Shown in pieces: positions 45,632-53,030 of a stretch of 64,000 nt of DNA. This DNA is from Anaerosporomusa subterranea (GTDB lineage Bacteria; Bacillota; Negativicutes; Sporomusales; Acetonemataceae). The stretch covers positions 310,001 through 374,000 of the forward strand of contig NZ_LSGP01000001.1 in NCBI RefSeq assembly GCF_001611555.1. The letters are read 5' to 3'. The notes beneath the pieces were generated by a model, which saw nothing but the letters and a program-made list of their open reading frames with translations, ran no database searches and was not told the origin of the DNA. How positions within the stretch are numbered: position 1 is the first letter of the stretch; each line of letters starts with the position of its first letter. The translations under genes were made by a program, and so were the position numbers.

Positions 45632-46261
45632 ATGGTAATTTACACCAGTGCCGCTCTTGCGCTTTACTGTTCGCATTGCGGTAAAATTCATACCCATAAT
45701 ATCTGCCGTTTCTCGCTGAACGCCTGCAATCAGACTGAATTGCGTTGTAGCTGCGGACATATGCAGGCCAAGATATCCCCTGCCCGAAAAGACCAATTTT
45801 TTCTGACGATTTATTGCGAACTATGCCGCAAAAATCATGTGTTGTGCGTCAACTTTACACATTCGGGCGCATCCGAATTGCGCAAGCTTTATTGTGCGAA
45901 CAATAACCTTGAATTAGGATTTGTCGGCAAGCGTCAGTTGATCGAGCAAACCTTAGAACGACACAGATATGCGGTCAATCGTGCCCTGCCTGACCAGTCT
46001 GGAACAGATAATGAAAATTCACAAGTTTTATTGGATGTCTTAAATCGCGTTCATGACATTGCCGAAAGCGGCGGCGTTCGTTGTAACTGTGGCAGTGCAG
46101 CAATTCGGGCCGAAGTACTGGCTTCTTGTATCGAGTTACGTTGCCAGACCTGCGGCGCTAGTGTGGCGCTTGCTGCCCGCAATGACATGGATTTGGCTCG
46201 CTTAGATGAAGTGAAAAATATTGAGCTGTCATTATCTTGTCATTCTCGGCAAACCTATTAA
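45632..46261 (+). CDS. Cysteine-rich protein of unknown function (zinc-ribbon pairs)
   Basis: 209 residues, not recognised. It contains several knuckle-like pairs: CSHCGK (near the N terminus), CSCGH, CELCRKNH, then CNCGS and CQTCG in the C-terminal third, enough for two zinc ribbons separated by a helical stretch (RQLIEQTLERHRYAVNR, LLDVLNRVHDIAESGG). No signal peptide or membrane helix. AAGGAGGG 6 bases before the ATG marks the start. It sits between spo0F and transaldolase in the same orientation with short gaps. Confidence 0.75.
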   Translation: MVIYTSAALALYCSHCGKIHTHNICRFSLNACNQTELRCSCGHMQAKISPARKDQFFLTIYCELCRKNHVLCVNFTHSGASELRKLYCANNNLELGFVGKRQLIEQTLERHRYAVNRALPDQSGTDNENSQVLLDVLNRVHDIAESGGVRCNCGSAAIRAEVLASCIELRCQTCGASVALAARNDMDLARLDEVKNIELSLSCHSRQTY

Positions 46262-46287
46262 CCAGGAAATAGAATGGAGGGGTATTT

Positions 46288-46932
46288 GTGAAGCTCTTTA
46301 TCGATAGCGCAAATATCGCTGAAGTCAAAGACGCTTATGCTCTTGGCATTATTGCAGGGGTAACGACAAACCCATCCCTGATCGCTAAGGAAAAGCAGGA
46401 GATTAAAGCGGTTGTAAAAGAGATCGCCCGTATTGTTCCTGGTCCTGTCAGTGCTGAAGTAATTAGTGACACATATGAGTTAATGCTTCCAGAAGCCCGT
46501 GAATTGGCCAAGCTGGCTGACAATATCGTGGTTAAAGTGCCTATCAATGTACAGGGGCTAAAGACAGTCAGCGCGCTTCGATCCGAAGGAATCAAGACCA
46601 ACGTTACATTGATCTTCTCAGCCAACCAAGCGTTGCTGGCAGCTCGCGCTGGTGCTTCCTTCGTCAGCCCGTTTATTGGCCGATTGGATGATATTAGCGA
46701 AGATGGTACACAACTGATAAAGGATATTGCCGATATTTTCTCTATCCATGACATCGAATCCGAAATTATTGCTGCCAGTATCAGACATCCGCTCCATGTG
46801 ACTCATGCGGCTCTGGCTGGTGCGCATATTGCAACAATTCCTTACAAAGTGTTGCTGTCACTGTTGGCGCATCCGCTAACTGATGCGGGGATTAAACGAT
46901 TCTATGACGATTGGAAAAACGCCAACAGTTAA
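46288..46932 (+). CDS. fsa: Transaldolase / fructose-6-phosphate aldolase (TalC-like)
   Basis: 214-residue compact TIM barrel. [34 protein letters not shown], the Schiff-base Lys in VVKVPIN, and [14 protein letters not shown] are family marks. The short form in Firmicutes (YwjH) usually works as a transaldolase. GTG start preceded by GGAGGGG. Part of the spo0F-tal-glpX run. Confidence 0.93.
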   Translation: MKLFIDSANIAEVKDAYALGIIAGVTTNPSLIAKEKQEIKAVVKEIARIVPGPVSAEVISDTYELMLPEARELAKLADNIVVKVPINVQGLKTVSALRSEGIKTNVTLIFSANQALLAARAGASFVSPFIGRLDDISEDGTQLIKDIADIFSIHDIESEIIAASIRHPLHVTHAALAGAHIATIPYKVLLSLLAHPLTDAGIKRFYDDWKNANS

Positions 46933-46965
46933 TCATAATTTCAAGAATTACTTTAGAGGTGAACA

Positions 46966-47937
46966 ATGAATATAGATCGCGAACTAGCAATGGAATTTGT
47001 CCGGGTTACAGAAGCCGCTGCTATCGCCTGTGGCCGCTGGATGGGCAAAGGAGATAAAATCGCCGCTGACCAAGCTGCCGTTGATGCAATGAGAACAATG
47101 TTTGACAGTGTAAACATTAGCGGAACAGTAGTGATTGGTGAAGGTGAAATGGATGAAGCGCCGATGCTCTACATCGGTGAGCAAGTTGGCGCTGGCGGCT
47201 TCGAAGTCGATATCGCGGTAGACCCGCTAGAAGGCACAAACCTCGTGGCAAAAGGTTTGCCAGGCGCAATCGCTGTCTTGGCAATTGCACCCAAAGGTGG
47301 TTTATTGCACGCTCCTGATATGTACATGGATAAGATCGCCGTTGGCCCGAAAGCTGCAGGGAAAGTCCATATTGACGCTCCTGTCAAAGAGAATCTTAAG
47401 GCAGTAGCGTCTGCGCTGGAGCGTAGAGTTGAAGACTTGACTGTCGTTATTCTGGATCGTCCACGCCACGCTAGCATTATTCAGGAAGTTCGTGATGCAG
47501 GAGCCAGGATAAAATTGATTACAGACGGTGACGTTTCGCCGGCCATCAACGTGGGTATTGAAGGCACTGGCGTACATATGATGCTGGGTATTGGCGGCGC
47601 GCCGGAAGGTGTACTTGCCGCTGCCGCGCTTAAGTGCCTGGGCGGCGATATGCAAGGTAAGCTGTGGCCGGAGAACGACGCGGATACTACCCGTGCGCAA
47701 AAAATGGGTATTACCGATATCAATAAGATTTTAACAATTAATGACTTAGTAAGTGGCAAGGATGTTATTTTTGCCGCTACAGCGATCACCCAGGGTGATT
47801 TGTTGAATCCGATCCGGTACTTTGGCGGCGGAGTACGCAGCCATTCGATTGTCATGAGACACAGCTCAGGTACTGTCCGCTTTATTGACGCAATTCATAC
47901 CTATGACCGAACCCCGCTATTCATTAAACGGGCTTAG
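46966..47937 (+). CDS. glpX: Class II fructose-1,6-bisphosphatase
   Basis: Gluconeogenic phosphatase, 323 residues, Li-sensitive fold. GEGEMDEAPMLYIGE, DPLEGTNLVAKG and GGAPEGVLAAAALKC are the GlpX signatures. AGAGGTG precedes the ATG. In Bacillus relatives rho follows here; in this window a terminator comes instead. Confidence 0.95.
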   Translation: MNIDRELAMEFVRVTEAAAIACGRWMGKGDKIAADQAAVDAMRTMFDSVNISGTVVIGEGEMDEAPMLYIGEQVGAGGFEVDIAVDPLEGTNLVAKGLPGAIAVLAIAPKGGLLHAPDMYMDKIAVGPKAAGKVHIDAPVKENLKAVASALERRVEDLTVVILDRPRHASIIQEVRDAGARIKLITDGDVSPAINVGIEGTGVHMMLGIGGAPEGVLAAAALKCLGGDMQGKLWPENDADTTRAQKMGITDINKILTINDLVSGKDVIFAATAITQGDLLNPIRYFGGGVRSHSIVMRHSSGTVRFIDAIHTYDRTPLFIKRA

Positions 47938-47971
47938 GGATCTTTAGGTCGAAGGATCAAAACTGCATAGC

Positions 47972-48024
47972 AAAACAGCCTCAGGTGAATGCTAGAACGA
48001 GCAACAACCTGAGGCTGTTTTTTT
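47972..48024 (+). terminator. Terminator after glpX
   Basis: Stem AAACAGCCTCAGGT / ACCTGAGGCTGTTT with a 20-base loop, then TTTT. Confidence 0.88.
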
Positions 48025-48086
48025 ACTGTTTCGACTGATGTATAGCTCGGGTTCGAAAAGGAAATAATTAGTAAGGGAGTAGGCGA

Positions 48087-48482
48087 ATGAGACTGCAAAT
48101 GGCGTATGTTATCGCTTGTTTGACGGCAGGCACCAGTTTTCTGCTTAACCGGGCGTTGGTGAAGCTAATTGGCGCTCAAACGATAATCACGCTAAGCCCG
48201 GTGATAGAAGAAATGCTGAAAACCCTATTCCCGTATGCGTTTGACGCAGATATCTTCGTTACCCATGTAGTCTTCGGTTTGATCGAGGCGATCTATGACT
48301 GGGTACAAACCCGGGGCCGCATTGCAGCCCTATTAAGTATTGGCGGCCATGGTCTGTTTGGCCTTGCAACAGTGCTCACAGCCCAGGCGGCAGGGGTGTA
48401 TATCGGCTTGGCCGCCGGTATTGTTACTCACTTGCTTTGGAACACCATAATGGTTAGATTTCCGCTCCGCAGCGCTGAATGA
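48087..48482 (+). CDS. Minimal PrsW/CPBP-like integral membrane protein
   Basis: 131 residues with about four helices. Four conserved-looking metal/catalytic sites are spaced as in PrsW-type intramembrane proteases: SPVIEEMLK (Glu41-Glu42), FGLIEAIYD (Glu67), GGHGLFG (His88) and THLLWN (His115). PrsW itself is larger and cleaves the anti-sigma factor RsiW. The present protein is shorter than usual, so protease activity is an inference from motif order only. AAGGGAG supports the ATG. fin begins 11 bases after its stop. Confidence 0.7.
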   Translation: MRLQMAYVIACLTAGTSFLLNRALVKLIGAQTIITLSPVIEEMLKTLFPYAFDADIFVTHVVFGLIEAIYDWVQTRGRIAALLSIGGHGLFGLATVLTAQAAGVYIGLAAGIVTHLLWNTIMVRFPLRSAE

Positions 48483-48493
48483 GGAGGTAGTCA

Positions 48494-48730
48494 ATGCGTT
48501 TAGACTATGTATGTTCCCAGTGCGGGTCTGGTATTGATGAAATTTTTGTCCAGGAACTTGACGAGATTGCGTTTGGCTTTGATTGTCTGAACGATGCAGA
48601 AAGGCAAGAACTATTGACCTTTGATCCGGATAGCAATACTCTGACTGTCAAAACCCTGTGCGATTACTGTATAGCTGAAATGAAGCTTGATTTGTCCGCG
48701 CCCACTGCTAAGGTGCATTGGCTGCACTAA
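48494..48730 (+). CDS. fin: Anti-sigma-F factor Fin
   Basis: 78-residue zinc-binding protein of the Fin (YabK, DUF2757) family, which inhibits SigF in the forespore and helps the switch to SigG. Zinc pairs YVCSQCGS and LCDYCIAE flank the FGFDCLNDAERQELLTF core typical of Fin. AGGAGG precedes the ATG. In Bacillus fin lies directly before mfd; here it is 4.3 kb upstream of mfd, separated by alkaline phosphatase, mgsA and the PhoH ATPase. Probably co-transcribed with the PrsW-like gene. Confidence 0.87.
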   Translation: MRLDYVCSQCGSGIDEIFVQELDEIAFGFDCLNDAERQELLTFDPDSNTLTVKTLCDYCIAEMKLDLSAPTAKVHWLH

Positions 48731-48823
48731 CATACGGTGCAGAGGATACTACAAAAGCGCAAGTGGCTGGCAACTGCAGCAGTCATTCACAACAACCAAA
48801 GCAACAGTAATTTGGCTTGAATA

Positions 48824-48859
48824 AACAAAAAAAGAGCGGTCACCGCTCTTTTTTGTTTT
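48824..48859. terminator. Bidirectional terminator between fin and alkaline phosphatase
   Basis: AAAAAAAGAGCGG / CCGCTCTTTTTTG stem with a TCA loop; A-run before and T-run after the GC core serve both strands. Confidence 0.92.
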
Positions 48860-48919
48860 AAATAGTTTCATTTGAGACCAAACCTGACTGCATGAATATT
48901 TTGCTGTTGTTGCAGTCGC

Positions 48920-50566
48920 TTAGAGGGCGGCTTTTACCAGCTCCACCGCTTGCATTGGTACATAAACCTTACCAAGCTTTGCAGTGAATATGGTCAAACC
49001 CTCCATTTGCTTGGTTCTCTGATCAATGATTATCGTGTTTGTGCTGAAGGGAAGTTCAGCGCGAACATTACCTTTTGTGACAACAAGACGTGGGTTTTCC
49101 TTATTCGATTGATCGATTTCTGTCTTAGCGCCAATGGCGGCAAACGCTTTATCGGCTTCAACAAATAATCGCTTGGTCGTGCTGGCAAGCTCAACTCCCA
49201 ATCCTTTTGCGCTTATTTTAGCAATATCGGTATTCTCGATCGTCCCTTTAGGGGCGCCAGGTCCAAAACCATACATAAACAAGTCTTCACCCGTATGACC
49301 GTTCGTCGTCCAGCCGATCACCGATCGCTTTGAGATCATCGGGCCAACGGCATAGTTCATTTCGCCTTTTTTGGCTTTTTGCATGGTTGTGATTTCATCA
49401 GTCGTCAAGTCGGCGATCCCAAAATATTTTTCCATGATATCCCGGATATTAGCTTCAGAACGGTTACCTGCCAACATCTTTTCAATGCCTTCACCGGTCA
49501 GCATGGCTTTGCGCAGCGGTGAGACTAGGGCGCTATATGGCAGAGTATCATAATTTTTATCGGTGGATTTATTGCCAAGACTCATACCGCCATTGCCATG
49601 ATCAGAGAAGGCCAGAACCAGAGTGTTACCATCTTTCTTGGCAAAATCCAATGCCGTCTTGACTGCATCGTCAAAAGCTAAGACATCACTGATTACACCC
49701 ACAGGATCGTTCGCATGAGAAGCCCAGTCGACTTTGCTTCCTTCAACGAATAGGAAGAAGCCTTTATCATTCTTGGCGAGGATATCGATCGCTTTTTGCG
49801 TCATCTCAGCCAGTGAAGGCTCCTGTGGCTGAAGCTGTACGCGGTCAAAATCGTAAGCCATGGCATCTTCAGCAAACATACCCCAGACTTTTTTATTCTT
49901 TACCGCCAGCAGTTGTTCACGAGTTTCCACAAAATCATAACCTCGGGACTTCAGCACTTCAATCAGATTTTCACCATCTGTGCGTACACCGCCTTGACTC
50001 TTTGGCAACAGATATTGCTTACCGCCGCCAAACACTACATCAATGTTCAAATTAACCTGTTGTTCAGCAATATCATTGTAGTCGCCGCGATTGTGATTAT
50101 GCGACGAATAGCCTGCTGGACTGGCATGCTGGATATTCGATGTAGCAATCAAGCCAGTCGATTTCCCTGCCAGTTTAGCCCCCTCCAACACGGAAGCAAC
50201 CGGCTGATACTTCAATTCTTCGGCGAATGCTACGTCAGGCATACCTGCTCTAACTGGCAAAACGCCGATAAACTTGGAATTCGATTTGTTGCCTGTGGCG
50301 AATGCGGTTGAAGCCGGAGCGGAGTCGGTAATCAGCGATTCAGCACTATAGGTGCGAACCGAGCCGACGACGATTTCCTCCATAGCAAGCGGCTTACCTT
50401 TATACCAACGGGACACGGTGGTATGGGTCGCGCCAGAACCATCAACCATCAGGACGATTACGTTTTTCGGTTTAGGCGCAGCCAGCGCCGGCGTCGGGAG
50501 GAACTGAGCCGCAACCGTCACCAACAGCAAAAGAATGACCAGATGTCTGCCAAATAACTTGTTCAA
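48920..50566 (-). CDS. phoA: Secreted alkaline phosphatase
   Basis: 548 residues. Sec signal peptide (cleavage near ALA-APK). Catalytic domain: VIVLMVDGSGATH (metal Asp), ITDSAPASTAFATG (nucleophile Ser in DSA), SDHGNGG and NGHTGEDLFMYGFG (metal His). The last 80 or so residues, ending GKVYVPMQAVELVKAAL, look like a copper-amine-oxidase-N/stalk-type domain, a common cell-surface module in Negativicutes and Clostridia. TTG start with AAGGAGG upstream. A Pho-box-like array lies 70-95 bases before it, so induction by phosphate starvation is likely. Confidence 0.93.
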   Translation of the reverse strand: MNKLFGRHLVILLLLVTVAAQFLPTPALAAPKPKNVIVLMVDGSGATHTTVSRWYKGKPLAMEEIVVGSVRTYSAESLITDSAPASTAFATGNKSNSKFIGVLPVRAGMPDVAFAEELKYQPVASVLEGAKLAGKSTGLIATSNIQHASPAGYSSHNHNRGDYNDIAEQQVNLNIDVVFGGGKQYLLPKSQGGVRTDGENLIEVLKSRGYDFVETREQLLAVKNKKVWGMFAEDAMAYDFDRVQLQPQEPSLAEMTQKAIDILAKNDKGFFLFVEGSKVDWASHANDPVGVISDVLAFDDAVKTALDFAKKDGNTLVLAFSDHGNGGMSLGNKSTDKNYDTLPYSALVSPLRKAMLTGEGIEKMLAGNRSEANIRDIMEKYFGIADLTTDEITTMQKAKKGEMNYAVGPMISKRSVIGWTTNGHTGEDLFMYGFGPGAPKGTIENTDIAKISAKGLGVELASTTKRLFVEADKAFAAIGAKTEIDQSNKENPRLVVTKGNVRAELPFSTNTIIIDQRTKQMEGLTIFTAKLGKVYVPMQAVELVKAAL

Positions 50567-50634
50567 TGCAAATACCTCCTTAATGTAACCTATTTAATGC
50601 CTGTTTTTATTTTGCCAGATAATGGTCTGGAGGG

Positions 50635-50662
50635 TGTTACGGTTCGGTTAAGATCTGGTAAA
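50635..50662 (-). promoter_or_regulatory. Pho-box-like array upstream of phoA
   Basis: Read on the minus strand, TTTACC, TTAACC and GTAACA lie at an exact 11-base pitch (hexamer plus 5). This matches the PhoP repeat pattern TTAACA of Firmicutes with two, one and one mismatches. A similar, better array precedes pstB at 61441. Confidence 0.6.
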
Positions 50663-50794
50663 GACCGCAGAAGACTTGCGTCTTTTTGGACGAGTTGTTT
50701 ATATAGCTTTAACACGACCATAACATTCCGCTATACGGCATATGCGATAATAAAGGGGGCTTAGACAATAGTAATTTTGGAACGAGGAGAACAT

Positions 50795-51268
50795 ATGACG
50801 GCGAAATTAGTTCCGATGGAAAAGCAGAAAAGCATTGCTCTGATTGCTCACGACAATAAAAAGGTAGCTTTACTCGAATGGGCACGTTTTAACCGAGACT
50901 TATTGTCCCGGCATTTACTTTATGCGACAGGTACGACCGGACACATACTCGCCACCGAACTTGATCTCGAAATAAGCAGGTTTGTCAGTGGTCCTCTGGG
51001 CGGTGATCAACAGGTTGGATCTAAGATAGTTGAAGGTGTGGTGGATTTCATCATTTTTTTCTGGGATCCTCTCGAATCACAGCCGCACGACGTTGATGTC
51101 AAGGCTTTGCTTCGTATTGCAGTGCTCTACAATATTCCAGTCGCTTGTAATCGAACGAGTGCCGATTTTCTTATTTCCTCTCCCCTGATGGACAAAAAAT
51201 ACAGCCGAATTGTTGATATTGAATCTTCTTATCCTAGCAAGGCAGCACCACTAAAAATCGCAGAGTGA
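50795..51268 (+). CDS. mgsA: Methylglyoxal synthase
   Basis: Converts dihydroxyacetone phosphate to methylglyoxal and phosphate, a bypass of lower glycolysis when phosphate is limiting. 157 residues: IALIAHDNKK, ATGTTG phosphate loop, SGPLGGDQQVG (catalytic Asp), FFWDPLESQPHDVDVKAL and NIPVACNRTSADF are all present. GAGGAG precedes the ATG. Being beside phosphate genes fits, since MgsA is inhibited by phosphate in E. coli. Confidence 0.93.
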   Translation: MTAKLVPMEKQKSIALIAHDNKKVALLEWARFNRDLLSRHLLYATGTTGHILATELDLEISRFVSGPLGGDQQVGSKIVEGVVDFIIFFWDPLESQPHDVDVKALLRIAVLYNIPVACNRTSADFLISSPLMDKKYSRIVDIESSYPSKAAPLKIAE

Positions 51269-51374
51269 ATGATGTGTTTCATGTACACTGGTTTCGCGAA
51301 TAAATGATAATTAGAGTCCCGCCCCATTTTTGAAGACGCAGCAGATGGACGTCAAATTACGAAGGGGGATTTCG

Positions 51375-52760
51375 GTGGTCAAATGTTATGTGCTTGATAC
51401 AAATGTACTTCTACATGCGCCCAATGCAATATTTGCTTTCAATGAACATACAGTCGTAATACCTGAAGTCGTAATTGAAGAACTCGATCGATTCAAAAAA
51501 GAAGCTTCTGATCGTGGGGCTAATAGTCGACATGTAAGCAGAGTGATAGATAAACTTCGACTAGAAGGGAATTTACTGGAAGGAGTCCCGCTTAATGAGG
51601 CAGGTGGCCTTCTGCGTCTTGAATCGAACCACCTAAATACTGAGATGCCTCTGCACTGGAGCCGGGATAAAGCCGACAATCGTATTCTGCAGGTCTGTAA
51701 AGGGCTGATGGAATCTGGACAACCAGCAATTCTAATTACTCGTGATACCAACTTACGGGTGAAAGCAACTATCCTAAAAGTCCCGGCTGAAGACTTCAGG
51801 AACGACAAGGTTGCGGATATTGACAGTCAATATACTGGACGTTTAACAGTCTACACATCAGGCGAGGTTGTTAACGCCTTCCATAAAGACGACACCCATT
51901 GGATTGACCCCGCAAAATTATATGTCTTTGATGAGACAGTCGGACTCCTTGTGCCCGCATCACTGGTAACCAATCAGTTTCTTGTTATCAAATCAACTGA
52001 CAATGAACGTCACAGTGCATTAGGCCGATTTGATGGGCAAAAAGTTGTGCATCTTCGATTCCGGAATAGAAATCCCTATGACGTTATCCCACGAAATGTC
52101 GGGCAAATTTTCATGCAAGAATGTCTCATGATGAGTGCCGAAGAAGCGCCAATGGTAATTATCAAAGGTCCCGCCGGGACGGCAAAAACTTTTTACTCCC
52201 TGGCAGTTGGGCTATACAAGCATATGGAGGTACGTCCCAGAGAATACCATCACATTCTAATCTGTCGCCCGCACGCTCTTATGGACGAGACGCACGGGTT
52301 CTTGCCTGGCAGTGAATCGGAAAAACTTGAACCATACATGCGCTCAATCAAAGATAATTTATTCACGCTCTTATCAGGGGAATCTCTCTCCGAGGAAAAA
52401 CATGTAGCGCAGGCCGAAGATACAGTAAACATGATGTTCGAGAAACGAATTATTCAAACCGAGGCGCTTGCTTACCAGCGTGGACGTTCACTTCAGAAAT
52501 ACTGGGTCATATTTGACGAAATGCAAAACTCAACACCTAGACAAGCCAAAGCCGTTCTGACTCGCTCTGGACTCGGGACAAAGGTGATTCTTCTTGGTGA
52601 CCCGGCGCAAATCGATAATCCGCTACTTGACAGCCAGTCAAATGGATTAAGCTACGCCGGCGAAAAGATGATGGGGTCGAAGCTGTGTTTCCAGGTGGCT
52701 ATGCTTCCTGAGGAGTGCGAGAGATCGCCACTGGCAGCAGAAGCGGCCAGCAGACTGTAG
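51375..52760 (+). CDS. PIN-PhoH fused ATPase/ribonuclease (PhoH2/YlaK-like)
   Basis: 461 residues. N-terminal PIN nuclease: YVLDTNVLLHAP, EELDRFKKEA, DNRILQV and ITRDTNLRVKA supply the acidic residues. C-terminal PhoH ATPase: P-loop GPAGTAKTF, where the usual GK is AK, and Walker B VIFDEMQNSTPRQAK, then LLGDPAQIDNP. Such fusions are RNA unwinding nucleases in other bacteria. The start is GTG, 6 bases after GGGGG; upstream ATGs lack sites. Confidence 0.9.
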   Translation: MVKCYVLDTNVLLHAPNAIFAFNEHTVVIPEVVIEELDRFKKEASDRGANSRHVSRVIDKLRLEGNLLEGVPLNEAGGLLRLESNHLNTEMPLHWSRDKADNRILQVCKGLMESGQPAILITRDTNLRVKATILKVPAEDFRNDKVADIDSQYTGRLTVYTSGEVVNAFHKDDTHWIDPAKLYVFDETVGLLVPASLVTNQFLVIKSTDNERHSALGRFDGQKVVHLRFRNRNPYDVIPRNVGQIFMQECLMMSAEEAPMVIIKGPAGTAKTFYSLAVGLYKHMEVRPREYHHILICRPHALMDETHGFLPGSESEKLEPYMRSIKDNLFTLLSGESLSEEKHVAQAEDTVNMMFEKRIIQTEALAYQRGRSLQKYWVIFDEMQNSTPRQAKAVLTRSGLGTKVILLGDPAQIDNPLLDSQSNGLSYAGEKMMGSKLCFQVAMLPEECERSPLAAEAASRL

Positions 52761-52766
52761 AATACA

Positions 52767-52815
52767 CGGAACTTTGAAGACCGCAGCAATGTGCTGCGGT
52801 CTTCAAAGTTCCGTA
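52767..52815 (+). other. Long perfect hairpin after the PIN-PhoH gene, no T-tract
   Basis: 23-bp perfect inverted arms (52767-52789 and 52793-52815) around the loop ATG, starting 7 bases after the stop codon. AAATACTC follows rather than a T-run. The rest of the 270-base gap to mfd shows only a weak CCGCC/GGGCGG hairpin near 52974-52997. Confidence 0.88.
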
Positions 52816-53030
52816 AATACTCTGTAATATGCGTGGACTCGCCCGGCGCTTGCTAGCTTATGTGCTTCTTTGTAAATGTAAACTGGTTCTCTGTTGCTGC
52901 AGGACGCATTTCATGGTATTGTTAGGAATAGACTATTAGAAACAGCAAAACATAGCATGTGAGTACAGAGTTCCGCCGCCAATGTTGGTTTGGGCGGTCA
53001 TTTCTGCTTGCCTAAAATGCCGAGGTGTGT

